Below, in pieces: positions 32,565 through 41,325 of a stretch of 44,908 bases of DNA (within the stretch, counting starts at the first letter, position 1; each line of letters starts with the position of its first letter). Source of the stretch: Chloroflexota bacterium (GTDB lineage: Bacteria > Chloroflexota > Dehalococcoidia > Lucifugimonadales > UBA3495); assembly GCA_027624135.1 (NCBI GenBank), contig JAQBXL010000009.1, positions 1 to 44,908 of the forward strand, read 5' to 3'. Made by a program: the position numbers and the translations under genes. The notes under the pieces are model-generated. The model saw only the letters and a program-made list of their open reading frames with translations, ran no database searches and was not told the origin of the DNA.

Positions 32565-34871
32565 ATGACGACCACAGAGCGGACCCCGGCACAGGGCGCA
32601 CTTACTGGCTTGCAGGTTCTGGAGTTTGGACAATACATCCCCGGACCGATGTTGGGGATGCTGTTAAGCGATCAGGGAGCTGACGTGATTAAAGTCGAAC
32701 GTCCCGGCGGAGACCCCGCCCGGAGCGAACCGGCCTTCGCCACTTGGAACCGGGGCAAACGCTCGGTGGTGATCGACCTGAAAACGCCAGAAGGACTGGC
32801 CTCCGCCGTGGCACTGGCCAAGAAGGCCGACATAATCATCGAGAACTACCGCCCTGGCGTTGTCGACCGCCTGGGTATCGGCTACCAAACCCTCTCCAAA
32901 GATAATCCTGAACTAATCTACTGCTCCATCCCAGGTTTCGGAGAAGACAGCCCCCACCGCAACGAGCGAGGCTGGGAGAGCATCGTTTCCGCATCCACCG
33001 GCACCTATCAACCCTATGACGAGAGCGAAGAGCCGCTGTTCTTGCCGCTGCCAACGGCCAGCACCTTCGCCGCTATCGTGTCTTCAGTGTCGGTGACGAT
33101 GGCCGTGGTCGCCCGAGACCGCACTGGCAAGGGTCAACGCATCGAAGTCCCCATGCACAGCGCCATGTTCTCTGCCATCGGGCGTCATCTGGTCAAGCTG
33201 TACGACATCGACCCACCCGACTTGTTTACCCTGCCCCGCAACGTCATGGCTAACCAATACAAGTGCGCAGACGGCCGGTACATCCAAACCCAGGGTATGT
33301 ATCAGGTGTTCGTAGGCCAGTTGATGACCGCCGCCAACCGTCCCGAATGGATCGAAGACCTGCAAAACCTCTACGGCGCAGAGGTTGCCCCGGAGACCGT
33401 CGCCATGTGGAAGGACCGCTTCGAGAAGATGTTCATGGAGCGGACCGCCAAGCAATGGGAGGACGATATCGCGGCAGCCAACGGTGTCGGAACCATCTGT
33501 AAGACCATCGAAGAATGGTTGGTGCATGAGCATGCCCTCGAAAGCAAGATGGTCACCGAGATTGATGACGCCCAATATGGCCGGATGAAACAACCTGGAG
33601 TCCAGGTGCGGCTGCGCGGGACACCCGGAGCGATCCAAGGGCGCGCCCCCAAGTTGGGGGAACACACGTCTGAGATTTTGGCTGAGGTCGATAACGGACC
33701 AGGGCGGGCCGTGACTTACCCGGCTGGCAGCGAAAACATCAGGCACGCTTTGGATGGCATACGGGTGCTGGACCTATGCATCGTTTTGGCCGGTCCAACC
33801 TGCGGGAGGACCCTGGGCGAGTTCGGCGCCGATGTCATCAAGATCGATGATCCGTCCCGGCCTTACGACATTTCAGGAAACACCGACGTGAACCGGGGCA
33901 AGCGCAGCATCCAGATCAACCTCAAGACCAAAGATGGTTTGGAGGTTTTCTACAAGCTACTCGAAACTGCTGATGTGGTTGTGGAGAACTCCCGGAAGAG
34001 CAGCCTGGCCCGATTGGGCATCAGCTATGAACAGTTGAAGGAGCGTAAACCAGACATCATCCACGCGTCGCTGAACGCCTTCGGCTACGACGGTCCCTGG
34101 TCAGAGCGGCCCGGCTGGGAGCAATTGGCCCAGGCCACCAGCGGCATCCAGGTGCGGCGCGGCGGCCGAGACGGGACCCCCAAATTGCTGCCCTACCCCA
34201 TGAACGACTATGGCACCGGCCTCATGGGGGCCTACGCCGTGGCGTTGGCCGTGCACGAGCGCAACCGCACGGGCAAGGGGCAGACGGTAAACAGTGGCTT
34301 GGCATTGACCGCAGGTTTGCTGCAATCACCCTACTTTCTGGACTATGAGGGTTATCAGCGGGACGAACCGGAAGGACTGAGCGTGCGCGGATTCTCCGCC
34401 AAATCTCGACTCTACAAAACCGCCGACGGCTGGATGTTTTTCCACTGCCCCAGCGACGAAGCCTGGGAGCGGCTCGCCGCGCTTTCTGAGTTTGCTGGGT
34501 TGGGCAAGAGTGGCGATGAGGCGCTGACTCAGTCGCTGACGAAGGTACTGGCCAGCAAGCCTCGATCAGAGTGGGCGAAGTTGATCAACCCCACCGGAGT
34601 AAGCGTCATGGCCAACCGCTTGGTGGAAGATTTCCGGGACGACGCGGACATTCGCAAAGCCGGCCTCGTCGTTGGCCGGGACCATCCGGGCATCGGAAAC
34701 GCAGACCATCTGGGCTCGGTGGCCAAACTCTCCGAGACTCCCATGAGGGTTGGCCGGCCCTCACCACTTTTAGGCGCGGAGACAGACGAGATCCTCAGCG
34801 AGGCCGGATACAACGGAGAGCAGATAGAGTCCTTCAAGTTGTCCGGGGCGGTGGTTCAACACCGATCCTAG
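32565..34871 (+). CDS. Tandem class III CoA-transferase (CaiB/BaiF type)
   Basis: A 768-residue protein made of two CoA-transferase III domains, about 1-390 and 395-768. Each has the RGKRS stretch (WNRGKRSVVIDLKTPEG near 60; VNRGKRSIQINLKTKDG near 445) and the RTGKGQ stretch. The second half keeps the candidate catalytic Asp548 in MNDYGTGLMGAYAVALAV; the equivalent part of the first half reads PTASTFAAIVSSVSV, without an Asp. One active and one degenerate half is therefore likely. ATG 32565 was preferred over the earlier 32502. CoA donor and acceptor are unknown. mgtC-like follows after 11 bases. Confidence 0.88.
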   Translation: MTTTERTPAQGALTGLQVLEFGQYIPGPMLGMLLSDQGADVIKVERPGGDPARSEPAFATWNRGKRSVVIDLKTPEGLASAVALAKKADIIIENYRPGVVDRLGIGYQTLSKDNPELIYCSIPGFGEDSPHRNERGWESIVSASTGTYQPYDESEEPLFLPLPTASTFAAIVSSVSVTMAVVARDRTGKGQRIEVPMHSAMFSAIGRHLVKLYDIDPPDLFTLPRNVMANQYKCADGRYIQTQGMYQVFVGQLMTAANRPEWIEDLQNLYGAEVAPETVAMWKDRFEKMFMERTAKQWEDDIAAANGVGTICKTIEEWLVHEHALESKMVTEIDDAQYGRMKQPGVQVRLRGTPGAIQGRAPKLGEHTSEILAEVDNGPGRAVTYPAGSENIRHALDGIRVLDLCIVLAGPTCGRTLGEFGADVIKIDDPSRPYDISGNTDVNRGKRSIQINLKTKDGLEVFYKLLETADVVVENSRKSSLARLGISYEQLKERKPDIIHASLNAFGYDGPWSERPGWEQLAQATSGIQVRRGGRDGTPKLLPYPMNDYGTGLMGAYAVALAVHERNRTGKGQTVNSGLALTAGLLQSPYFLDYEGYQRDEPEGLSVRGFSAKSRLYKTADGWMFFHCPSDEAWERLAALSEFAGLGKSGDEALTQSLTKVLASKPRSEWAKLINPTGVSVMANRLVEDFRDDADIRKAGLVVGRDHPGIGNADHLGSVAKLSETPMRVGRPSPLLGAETDEILSEAGYNGEQIESFKLSGAVVQHRS

Positions 34872-34882
34872 GAGAATAGCCG

Positions 34883-35314
34883 TTGGAAGATATATTCTCC
34901 CTTACAGCCGCTGAGGAGATAGAGATCGCCATCAGACTGGTCTTGGCGACTCTATTCGGCGCTGCGATTGGGTATGAACGCCGCAACGCTGACAAGCCAG
35001 CCGGACTAAGGACGCTGTCATTGGTGGCAGTCGGTTCAGCGTTGTTCACCATAATCTCCGCCTTTGGGTTTGATACGTCTGACCAGTCAAGGGTCGCTGC
35101 CCAGATCGTTACCGGAGTCGGATTTCTCGGCGCGGGAACGATCTTGCGCAGCGGCGTCAGCATCTCCGGGTTGACCACCGCTGCGACCATTTGGGCTACT
35201 GCGGCCATCGGTATGGCGGTTGGATCAGGGCTCTACATAGCTTCTGTCGCGGGCACCGTCCTGATTCTGATCATCCTCTACGTTCTGTCTCCTGGCAGGG
35301 GCCAAGAAAAATAA
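34883..35314 (+). CDS. MgtC/SapB family membrane protein
   Basis: A 143-residue membrane protein with the MgtC N-terminal domain: RLVLATLFGAAIGYERRNADKPAGLRT, LVAVGSALFTIISAFGF, IVTGVGFLGAGTILRSGVSISGLTTAATIWATAAIGMAVG and a final hydrophobic helix. About four membrane segments. MgtC proteins are linked to magnesium homeostasis and ATP synthase control; this short form lacks the C-terminal soluble domain. TTG 34883 start with AGGAG upstream. Confidence 0.88.
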   Translation: MEDIFSLTAAEEIEIAIRLVLATLFGAAIGYERRNADKPAGLRTLSLVAVGSALFTIISAFGFDTSDQSRVAAQIVTGVGFLGAGTILRSGVSISGLTTAATIWATAAIGMAVGSGLYIASVAGTVLILIILYVLSPGRGQEK

Positions 35315-35330
35315 ACTTCAAAGATCTAAT

Positions 35331-35394
35331 CCCGGCAAATAGAAAGGTCCGGCCCTTCCGTCGCTGGAAGGGCCGGACCTTTCTATTTGCCGGG
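35331..35394. terminator. 29-bp perfect inverted repeat, bidirectional terminator
   Basis: The left arm 35331-35359 and right arm 35366-35394 are exact reverse complements over 29 bases with a 6-base loop (GTCGCT). It lies between the convergent mgtC-like and acyl-CoA-dehydrogenase-like genes. An A/T block inside each arm (AAATAGAAA, TTTCTATTT) supplies a T-rich stretch in both directions. Confidence 0.85.
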
Positions 35395-35402
35395 CTCGAA
35401 TT

Positions 35403-36551
35403 CTATTCGATTGGGTCCAGACCCAGGGCAATCCTGCCGCTGAACCGGTGTTGCCTTTTTTCCTGGATCGGGTGAAAGCGGGCAGCCTGAACGTCTCTGA
35501 ACCGGCGCTCCAACCCCAGTCCGCGGAAGTATGCTTGGCCCCCTGCAACCGCCAAAGACTTTTCAACCGTGCGGATGGCGGCATTGGTGGCGATGGTCTT
35601 GTGGCGGGCTATCAGATTGGACTGCTCCAAGGACGGCGGGTTGTACTCGGTGGCCATGCGGATCATCTCTCCGATGGATGTCTGGGCGATGAGCAGTTCG
35701 TTGTCCAGTTCCCCTACCTGATCTTGCACCATCGTGTCATCCCGCTTCTTTCCAGCCTGGTCCACGGCGATGTCCCGCGCAGACTCGGCGATTCCCAAAT
35801 AAACGGACATTATCAATGACAACGCTAGGGGAGAAATCACATCGAAGAACCTGTGCCACACTCCCTGGGGGCGGGTGAGCGAGATTCCTCCCTCTGGGAC
35901 GAACACATTTTCAATCTGGACGCTGTTGGAGCCGGTGCCTCGCATGCCCATGGTGTCCCAATCTTGCATGACGGTTACACCAGCGTCATGCATGTTGACG
36001 GCGAAGTGCATCACGCTGGGACCGGCTTCCAGGTCGTTGTAAACGCCCGTAGTGAGCAGCAGGTCTCCGGCTGGAGAACCGCTGCCAAATATCTTACGTC
36101 CGGAGAATTGGTAGCCGCCGTCGACCTTCGTTAGTTCGCCTGAGCCTTCCAGCCAGTCTGAGCCGCCAGTGCTCACGAGAACCAGCTCCTCCGTAGCGAT
36201 CCTTCGTAATGCTGGCTCGGACGAGGGCTCCATGTTGTTCCTCACCCGGAAGTTCAACGTGGCCAGCAGGTGGGAGTGCATCGAGAAGGACAGCGCCGTG
36301 GCCCCGTCGTAGCGAGCCAGTTCCCGCAATACCTGGCACATGTCCGCATGTGAGGCGCCGCCACCGCCGAGTTCGACGGGTATGGCCGCCGAGAAAAGTT
36401 TGTGCTCCCGCATCTCTTGAAAATTCTCGGCAACGAATGTGCCATCGGCGTCATGCTTAGCGGCCCTGCTGGCGAACTTTGGCCCCAACTCGGCAATCAC
36501 CGCCATCGAGCTGTTGCCCGCTTTCTCCGTGTTGTTTATCGTGGTGGTCAT
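35403..36551 (-). CDS. Acyl-CoA dehydrogenase-like flavoprotein
   Basis: A 382-residue protein with the acyl-CoA dehydrogenase fold: N-terminal helices (REHKLFSAAIPVELGGGGASHADM), central beta domain (GSGSPAGDLLLTTG, WDTMGMRGTGSNSVQIENVFVP) and C-terminal helices. The C-terminus (RRFRDVQAARFHPIQEKRQH) lacks the EGT/IYEGTSE FAD-binding end of classical dehydrogenases and resembles flavin-dependent monooxygenase relatives such as DszC. Dehydrogenase or group D monooxygenase cannot be decided. GGAGGAG precedes the start. It is divergent from the HxlR gene, whose control it may be under. Confidence 0.8.
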   Translation of the reverse strand: MTTTINNTEKAGNSSMAVIAELGPKFASRAAKHDADGTFVAENFQEMREHKLFSAAIPVELGGGGASHADMCQVLRELARYDGATALSFSMHSHLLATLNFRVRNNMEPSSEPALRRIATEELVLVSTGGSDWLEGSGELTKVDGGYQFSGRKIFGSGSPAGDLLLTTGVYNDLEAGPSVMHFAVNMHDAGVTVMQDWDTMGMRGTGSNSVQIENVFVPEGGISLTRPQGVWHRFFDVISPLALSLIMSVYLGIAESARDIAVDQAGKKRDDTMVQDQVGELDNELLIAQTSIGEMIRMATEYNPPSLEQSNLIARHKTIATNAAIRTVEKSLAVAGGQAYFRGLGLERRFRDVQAARFHPIQEKRQHRFSGRIALGLDPIE

Positions 36552-36620
36552 TGTTCTCCTCCATTCATTCCGTTTTTATTTTGCTGTGATGGTATTGTGA
36601 ACGGTCAGGCCGTTGGGAAT

Positions 36621-36640
36621 CAGTCTAATATCTGGAGTAT
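36621..36640. promoter_or_regulatory. Candidate HxlR operator, copy 1
   Basis: CAGTCTAATATCTGGAGTAT in the divergent promoter region matches 36740-36759 at 17 of 20 bases. An inverted half-site, CTCCAGAT (36667-36674), complements its ATCTGGAG core (36630-36637). Confidence 0.45.
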
Positions 36641-36739
36641 TTTCATCTAGAAATGTTATATTCATGCTCCAGATCATGGACCGGGTGGCTACGGCTGCTC
36701 TTGCACGTTGTCATATTAAGCTGGTCCATTCTAACAAAT

Positions 36740-36759
36740 CAGTCCAACATCTGAAGTAA
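36740..36759. promoter_or_regulatory. Candidate HxlR operator, copy 2
   Basis: CAGTCCAACATCTGAAGTAA, a direct repeat of 36621-36640, ends 15 bases before the HxlR start codon. HxlR of Bacillus is known to bind paired direct repeats near its target promoter. Confidence 0.45.
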
Positions 36760-36774
36760 AAAGAGAGCTTAACT

Positions 36775-37461
36775 ATGAAGACCTACGGACAGTTCTGCCC
36801 TATTGCCAAAGCATCCGAGATATTCGCCGAACGCTGGACGCCGCTGATCATTCGGGAATTACTGATGGGCTCCAGCAGATTCAGTGAGCTGGAGATCGGG
36901 ATGGCCCACATTCCCAGGTCACTGTTGACGCAACGTCTGAGGAGCCTTGAATAGGCCGGAGTTGTTGTGCGGAAGGTTGAGGTAGGTAGCAAGCGGGCGA
37001 TCTATCATCTAACAGAGGCCGGAGCCGACCTATTTGAAGTGGTGAAGGGGCTTGGAGACTGGGGCCAGAAATGGGTCAACCATGATATCAAACCTGAAGA
37101 TGTGGACCCGAAACTGTTGGCCTGGGACATGCACCGCAGGGTTAACGTCGACCTTCTCCCACCGAAAAGAGTGGTGGTCCAGTTGACCTTCCGTGGCGCC
37201 GCCAAGGGAGATTACTGGCTGGTGTTGGAACGTCCCGAACCCTCGGTCTGTATGCAAGACCCCGGGTTCGACGTCGATCTGTTCGTGAGCACGGACACCA
37301 TAGCCATGCACAAGGTGTGGCTGGGCATGGCTGATTTCTCCTACTGCGTTGCTGAGGGCCTGATCCAACTCGACGGTCTGTCGGCGCATGTAGAAGCTTT
37401 CCCCGCGTGGTTCAAGCTAAGTTTCTTTTCGGATGTGAAACCGGCTGTTACTAGGGTCTAG
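36775..37461 (+). pseudogene. HxlR-family regulator with SCP2-like domain, interrupted by an amber codon
   Basis: In one frame the sequence encodes a 228-residue protein but for TAG at 36952-36954 (codon 60). Before it: MKTYGQFCPIAKASEIFAER, WTPLIIRELLMGSSRFSEL and RSLLTQRLRSLE, the HxlR winged helix with its Cys-Pro. After it: AGVVVRKVEVGSKRAIYHLTEAG, the wing, then an SCP2-like domain (VVVQLTFRGAAKGDYWLVLE). The frame is otherwise open, so the break is recent, polymorphic, an error or read through. A GTG at 36967 could start a C-terminal fragment. The site normally holds a variable charged residue one base away from TAG (GAG, AAG, CAG). Confidence 0.85.
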
Positions 37462-37615
37462 ATCGACCCATTTAGCGGCCGCATGTTGAATCGGGAGGCG
37501 AGCCGGGAAGAACTGTGTGGCAGCCGCCTTTGGAACGTGCTAAACTGGCGCGGCGTCATAAATCGTAAACTTCAGACGCGCAATTTCAGCGCAACCTCAG
37601 GTAGAAGAGGTCCTT

Positions 37616-39820
37616 TTGCTCCACATCTACAACACCCTGGCAAAACGGATTGAAGAGATTCACCCCACCACGCCAGGGATTATCCAGATGTACACCTGCG
37701 GCCCTACTGTGTATCGCGACGCCCACATCGGCAACCTGCGCACCTATCTCATGGCCGATTGGGTTCGCCGGTCCCTGATTCACAGCGGCATGCAGGTAAC
37801 GCACATAAAGAACATCACCGACGTCGGTCATATGCGCCAGGAATTGGCCGAGGCCGGCGGCGACAAGATGATTATGGCCGCCCTGGCTGAAGGAAAGACG
37901 ATTCAGGAGGTTGCCGACGTTTACGCGGGGCGATTCTTCCGCGACGAAGCCCGCCTCAACATCATGGAGGCGACGGTATTCCCCTGGGCCAGCCACCACA
38001 TCCCTGAGATGATTGCGATCAACGAATCCCTGCTCGCCAACGGGAACGCCTACGAGAAGGGCGGTAACCTTTACTTCGATGTTCCCTCCTTCGAGGGCTA
38101 CGGAAAACTCTCCAACAATGTTGGCGGCGATCTGCTGGAAGGCGTCCGTTCCGAAGCCGACCCGCTGAAGCGCGACCCCCGGGATTTCACCCTCTGGAAG
38201 GCCGCCGAGCCTGGTAGAGACGTCAAGTGGGATAGCCCCTGGGGCCCAGGATTTCCCGGCTGGCACATAGAATGCTCGGCAATGGCCTCAAAGTATCTTG
38301 GTGAGAGTTTCGACATCCACACCGGTGGCGTCGACAACGTATTCCCCCACCACGAAGACGAGATCGCCCAGAGCGAGGCCGCCTTCGGTAATCAGCATGT
38401 GAACTATTGGATCCACGCCCAGCACCTTTTGGCCGACGGAGCCAAGATGGCGAAATCTGCGGGCAATGTTTTCCTCATCGAAGAATTGATTGAACGGGGA
38501 TTCTCGCCCCTTTCTTTCCGCTACCTATGCATGACCATCCTCTACCGCCACCGCATGAACTTCACATTCACGTCGCTCAAGGCGGCGGAAAAGGCCCTGA
38601 CCGGCCTGCGACAGCGGATCTGGCTCTGGAGTCAGGAGACGGAGGTAGATGGATACGCTACTGAGATCGAGGAGTACCGGCGGCGATTCTGGGCTGCCGT
38701 TGAATCCGACTTGGATCTGCCCGGCGCTCTCGGCCTGACCTGGGAGATGGTCCGTTCCGAGATGCCGGGGCGCGCCAAGATGAACCTGCTTCTGGAATTT
38801 GACGAGATATTTGGCCTGGACTTGGACAAGGCCCCGGCAGAGAATGCCGTGGAGGCCGAGGTAACCGATGCCATCAACGTCAGGGGAGGCCACCGGGAAA
38901 AGTCTGACTACACAACCGCGGATTCCCTAAGGGGTCAGCTTTCATCGATTGGATACATGGTTCAAGACACGCCGGACGGCACGCGGGCGCGGCCCAAAAC
39001 ACCCCTGGAATTACGTCAAGAGAAGTGGGTGTCGGTGTCTTCGTCTCGCGAAGTGGAGTCTTACTTGGACCGGCCACCGGAACTCGATTTTTCGTTCATA
39101 TTGAACGCGTACGGGTACCCCAGCGACGTCCGGCGCTGTGTGGAGAGCATGCTCCGCCACTCCGGTAGCCACACAGTGGAAGCGATCGTCATCGACAACG
39201 GATCTACCGATGGCACCGGAGAGCTTCTTGAAGAGATGCAAACTCAGCATCCTAGCCTTCGGGTGGTCCACTGCGACCACGTCATCGGAGACGCTGCCAG
39301 CAAGAATATCGGCCTGATGCAGAGTCGCGGGCGCAACATCGTGGTCATGGACGGCTCGGCTGAGATCACAGGGAATATCCTAGACTCAATCTCCGAAAAA
39401 CTGGCCGACGAGACCGTCGGTATCTTTGGACCTTGGGGGCTCAGCACCGGCGACATGCAGCACTTCCACGAAGAGGTGGAAGACGGCGACGCCGATGCCA
39501 TGCAGGCCTATTGTATGGCGTTTCGCCGTGATGCTGTGAACACCGTCGGGCTGATGCGCGAGTGCTTCCGGTTCTACAGAAACTTGGACATCGACTACTG
39601 CTTCCAGTTCAAAGACAAGGGTTTCAGGGTGGTGGCGGATTCTACGCTGCCCTTGGTCCGCCACGAACACCGCCAATGGACAGAGTTGGACGACAACCAA
39701 CGCGACGAGCTTAGTAGGAAGAACTTTGGGCGGTTCCTAAAGCGGTGGGGCAACCGGCCTGACCTGTTGATCGCGGCGGATGCCTTGGGATTTGAGAACC
39801 AACAACGGTTCCACCATTAA
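37616..39820 (+). CDS. cysS: Cysteinyl-tRNA synthetase fused to a glycosyltransferase family 2-like domain
   Basis: A 734-residue protein in one open frame. Residues 1 to about 466 are a complete class I CysRS: Cys28 in TCGPTVY, HIGN (37-40), WHIEC (Cys220), HHEDE with His245 and Glu249 as zinc ligands, KMAKS (277-281) and an anticodon-binding end. After a linker, residues 490-734 match a GT2/GT-A fold: FSFILNAYGYPSDVRRCVESML, VIDNGSTDGTGELLEEM, SKNIGLMQSRGRNIVVMDGS. The usual DxD metal motif reads MDGSAE, so transferase activity is doubtful. TTG 37616 has AGAAGAGG upstream. The first part surely charges tRNA-Cys; the role of the second is unknown. Confidence 0.92.
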   Translation: MLHIYNTLAKRIEEIHPTTPGIIQMYTCGPTVYRDAHIGNLRTYLMADWVRRSLIHSGMQVTHIKNITDVGHMRQELAEAGGDKMIMAALAEGKTIQEVADVYAGRFFRDEARLNIMEATVFPWASHHIPEMIAINESLLANGNAYEKGGNLYFDVPSFEGYGKLSNNVGGDLLEGVRSEADPLKRDPRDFTLWKAAEPGRDVKWDSPWGPGFPGWHIECSAMASKYLGESFDIHTGGVDNVFPHHEDEIAQSEAAFGNQHVNYWIHAQHLLADGAKMAKSAGNVFLIEELIERGFSPLSFRYLCMTILYRHRMNFTFTSLKAAEKALTGLRQRIWLWSQETEVDGYATEIEEYRRRFWAAVESDLDLPGALGLTWEMVRSEMPGRAKMNLLLEFDEIFGLDLDKAPAENAVEAEVTDAINVRGGHREKSDYTTADSLRGQLSSIGYMVQDTPDGTRARPKTPLELRQEKWVSVSSSREVESYLDRPPELDFSFILNAYGYPSDVRRCVESMLRHSGSHTVEAIVIDNGSTDGTGELLEEMQTQHPSLRVVHCDHVIGDAASKNIGLMQSRGRNIVVMDGSAEITGNILDSISEKLADETVGIFGPWGLSTGDMQHFHEEVEDGDADAMQAYCMAFRRDAVNTVGLMRECFRFYRNLDIDYCFQFKDKGFRVVADSTLPLVRHEHRQWTELDDNQRDELSRKNFGRFLKRWGNRPDLLIAADALGFENQQRFHH

Positions 39821-40139
39821 GCAGGTCTTAATCGTCCTAAGAATATTCCAAATACCCTTGCATCTGTTTTTGGCCCATGCTTTCCCCATCCACTCATATG
39901 TATCATCGGCGAATCTCCGCGATTCCCGTCCTACCCGTCTATATTGCCCCTGATCAAGTCGTTCCGCTTCGTTCCGAAATAGAGATGCAGAGGGTAGGGT
40001 ATCTGATCTGTTGCACGTAGATTCTCGAGTACAGCTTATATCATCTCACCGACATCTGACCAAAATGCATACGCCATGGAAAATTAGTGACATAGTCACC
40101 ATGCGATATTTCGCTTCATTGATTATCCAACACTGCGTC
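39821..40139. other. Intergenic stretch without a supported gene
   Basis: About 400 bases (39821-40229) separate cysS and meaB. The stretch is more AT-rich than its surroundings. A 71-codon frame at 40011-40226 has no recognisable features and overlaps the likely meaB promoter. No RNA gene was recognised. Confidence 0.5.
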
Positions 40140-40168
40140 TTGACCCCGTTATGGGCAAATGCTAGATT
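40140..40168 (+). promoter_or_regulatory. Candidate meaB promoter
   Basis: TTGACC (40140-40145) and TAGATT (40163-40168) are 17 bases apart, about 60 bases before the meaB start. Confidence 0.45.
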
Positions 40169-40229
40169 TCGATTCGTCCACGCACTGGATTTCTTGGTCC
40201 TTCGCACCGTCCGGAAGGTCGCCTAACCG

Positions 40230-41195
40230 ATGTCAGAGATCGCCGAAAGACTATTGGCAGGCGAGCAAAGGGCGCTTTCAAGGTTAATCACTTTGCTAGA
40301 GCGGGGGGACCCGGCGGCTGCCGAGGCGATGAAGGTAGTTGACGGCCATACTGGAAGGGCTTACACGGTGGGGATCACCGGCCCGCCCGGTTCGGGAAAG
40401 AGCACCATTGTGGACCAACTGACGCAGCTAGTGCGGCAGACAGGCTCAAAAGTGAGCATCATTGCTGTCGACCCCACCAGCCCCTTTACTGGCGGCGCCA
40501 TATTGGGCGACCGTATTCGGATGCAGCGCCATTATCTTGATCCCGGGGTATTTATCCGCAGCGTGGCTACAAGAGGACAGGCTGGCGGATTGCCTCGAAT
40601 CGTCAAAAGCATGGCCCGGGCGCTCGATGCCGCTGGAACCGACCTGATACTGGTCGAGACGGTGGGAGTCGGGCAGACCGAACTGGGCATCGTCAGTGTG
40701 GCGGACACAGTGCTGGTAACGTTGAACCCTGAGTCGGGGGATGCGATCCAGACACTGAAGGCGGGAGTGATGGAGATTGCCGACGTTTACGTCGTAAACA
40801 AGGCGGACAGGGACGGGGCAAACCAGATGGCGTCCGCCATCACCGGCATGCTCCACCTGTCTGCCGTCAGCCCCGAATGGAGCCCGCCCGTAATGCTGAC
40901 GGCGGCACACACAGGTCAGGGGATCGAGGACCTGTGGATGAAGATACAAGATCATCGCGAGTTCCTCACTGCTAGTGGTGGTCTCGAAAACCGGCGAGAA
41001 GCGCGGCGCAAACGAGAATTCTTGGAGGCTGTGGAAGAGGCGTTGGCGCAGCGACTTCGTGATAAGGTGGGGAACGATTCAGACCTTAACAACACTCTGG
41101 AAGAGGTAGCAAGAAAGGAGATTGACCCCTACTCCGCGGCACTGGAGTATCTGGATTCTTCTCTGTTTTCGACTGACTGGCTTAATTCAAGATAA
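40230..41195 (+). CDS. meaB: Methylmalonyl-CoA mutase chaperone GTPase MeaB/ArgK
   Basis: A 321-residue G3E-family GTPase that protects and loads the adenosylcobalamin-dependent methylmalonyl-CoA mutase. Walker A GPPGSGKST is at 51-59, followed by VSIIAVDPTSPFTGGAILGDRIRM, FIRSVATRGQAGGL, the G3 segment LILVETVGVGQTE, and NKAD for guanine recognition. The C-terminal dimerisation helices are complete. Its presence implies a B12-dependent mutase elsewhere in the genome, consistent with the cobalamin block at 1-13 kb. Confidence 0.92.
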   Translation: MSEIAERLLAGEQRALSRLITLLERGDPAAAEAMKVVDGHTGRAYTVGITGPPGSGKSTIVDQLTQLVRQTGSKVSIIAVDPTSPFTGGAILGDRIRMQRHYLDPGVFIRSVATRGQAGGLPRIVKSMARALDAAGTDLILVETVGVGQTELGIVSVADTVLVTLNPESGDAIQTLKAGVMEIADVYVVNKADRDGANQMASAITGMLHLSAVSPEWSPPVMLTAAHTGQGIEDLWMKIQDHREFLTASGGLENRREARRKREFLEAVEEALAQRLRDKVGNDSDLNNTLEEVARKEIDPYSAALEYLDSSLFSTDWLNSR

Positions 41196-41325
41196 CTTTC
41201 CCTTTAGCGCTGGTGGAGATGTTCGGCCAAGATGTTCAGTGGAGATGTTCAGTCCCACTGTACAACCACCGGAGACGGCTAACGGGGAGACCAATGTATT
41301 CGATCCACGGAGGGGGATATTCTTA

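Noticed and set aside
36952-36954. Pyrrolysine or other recoding at the HxlR amber codon
   Set aside because: The position is not a catalytic residue in the family and nothing nearby suggests a recoding signal; a point mutation is simpler.
40011-40226. 71-codon open frame upstream of meaB
   Set aside because: No ribosome site, no recognisable motif, AT-rich composition unlike the neighbours, and it covers the probable meaB promoter.
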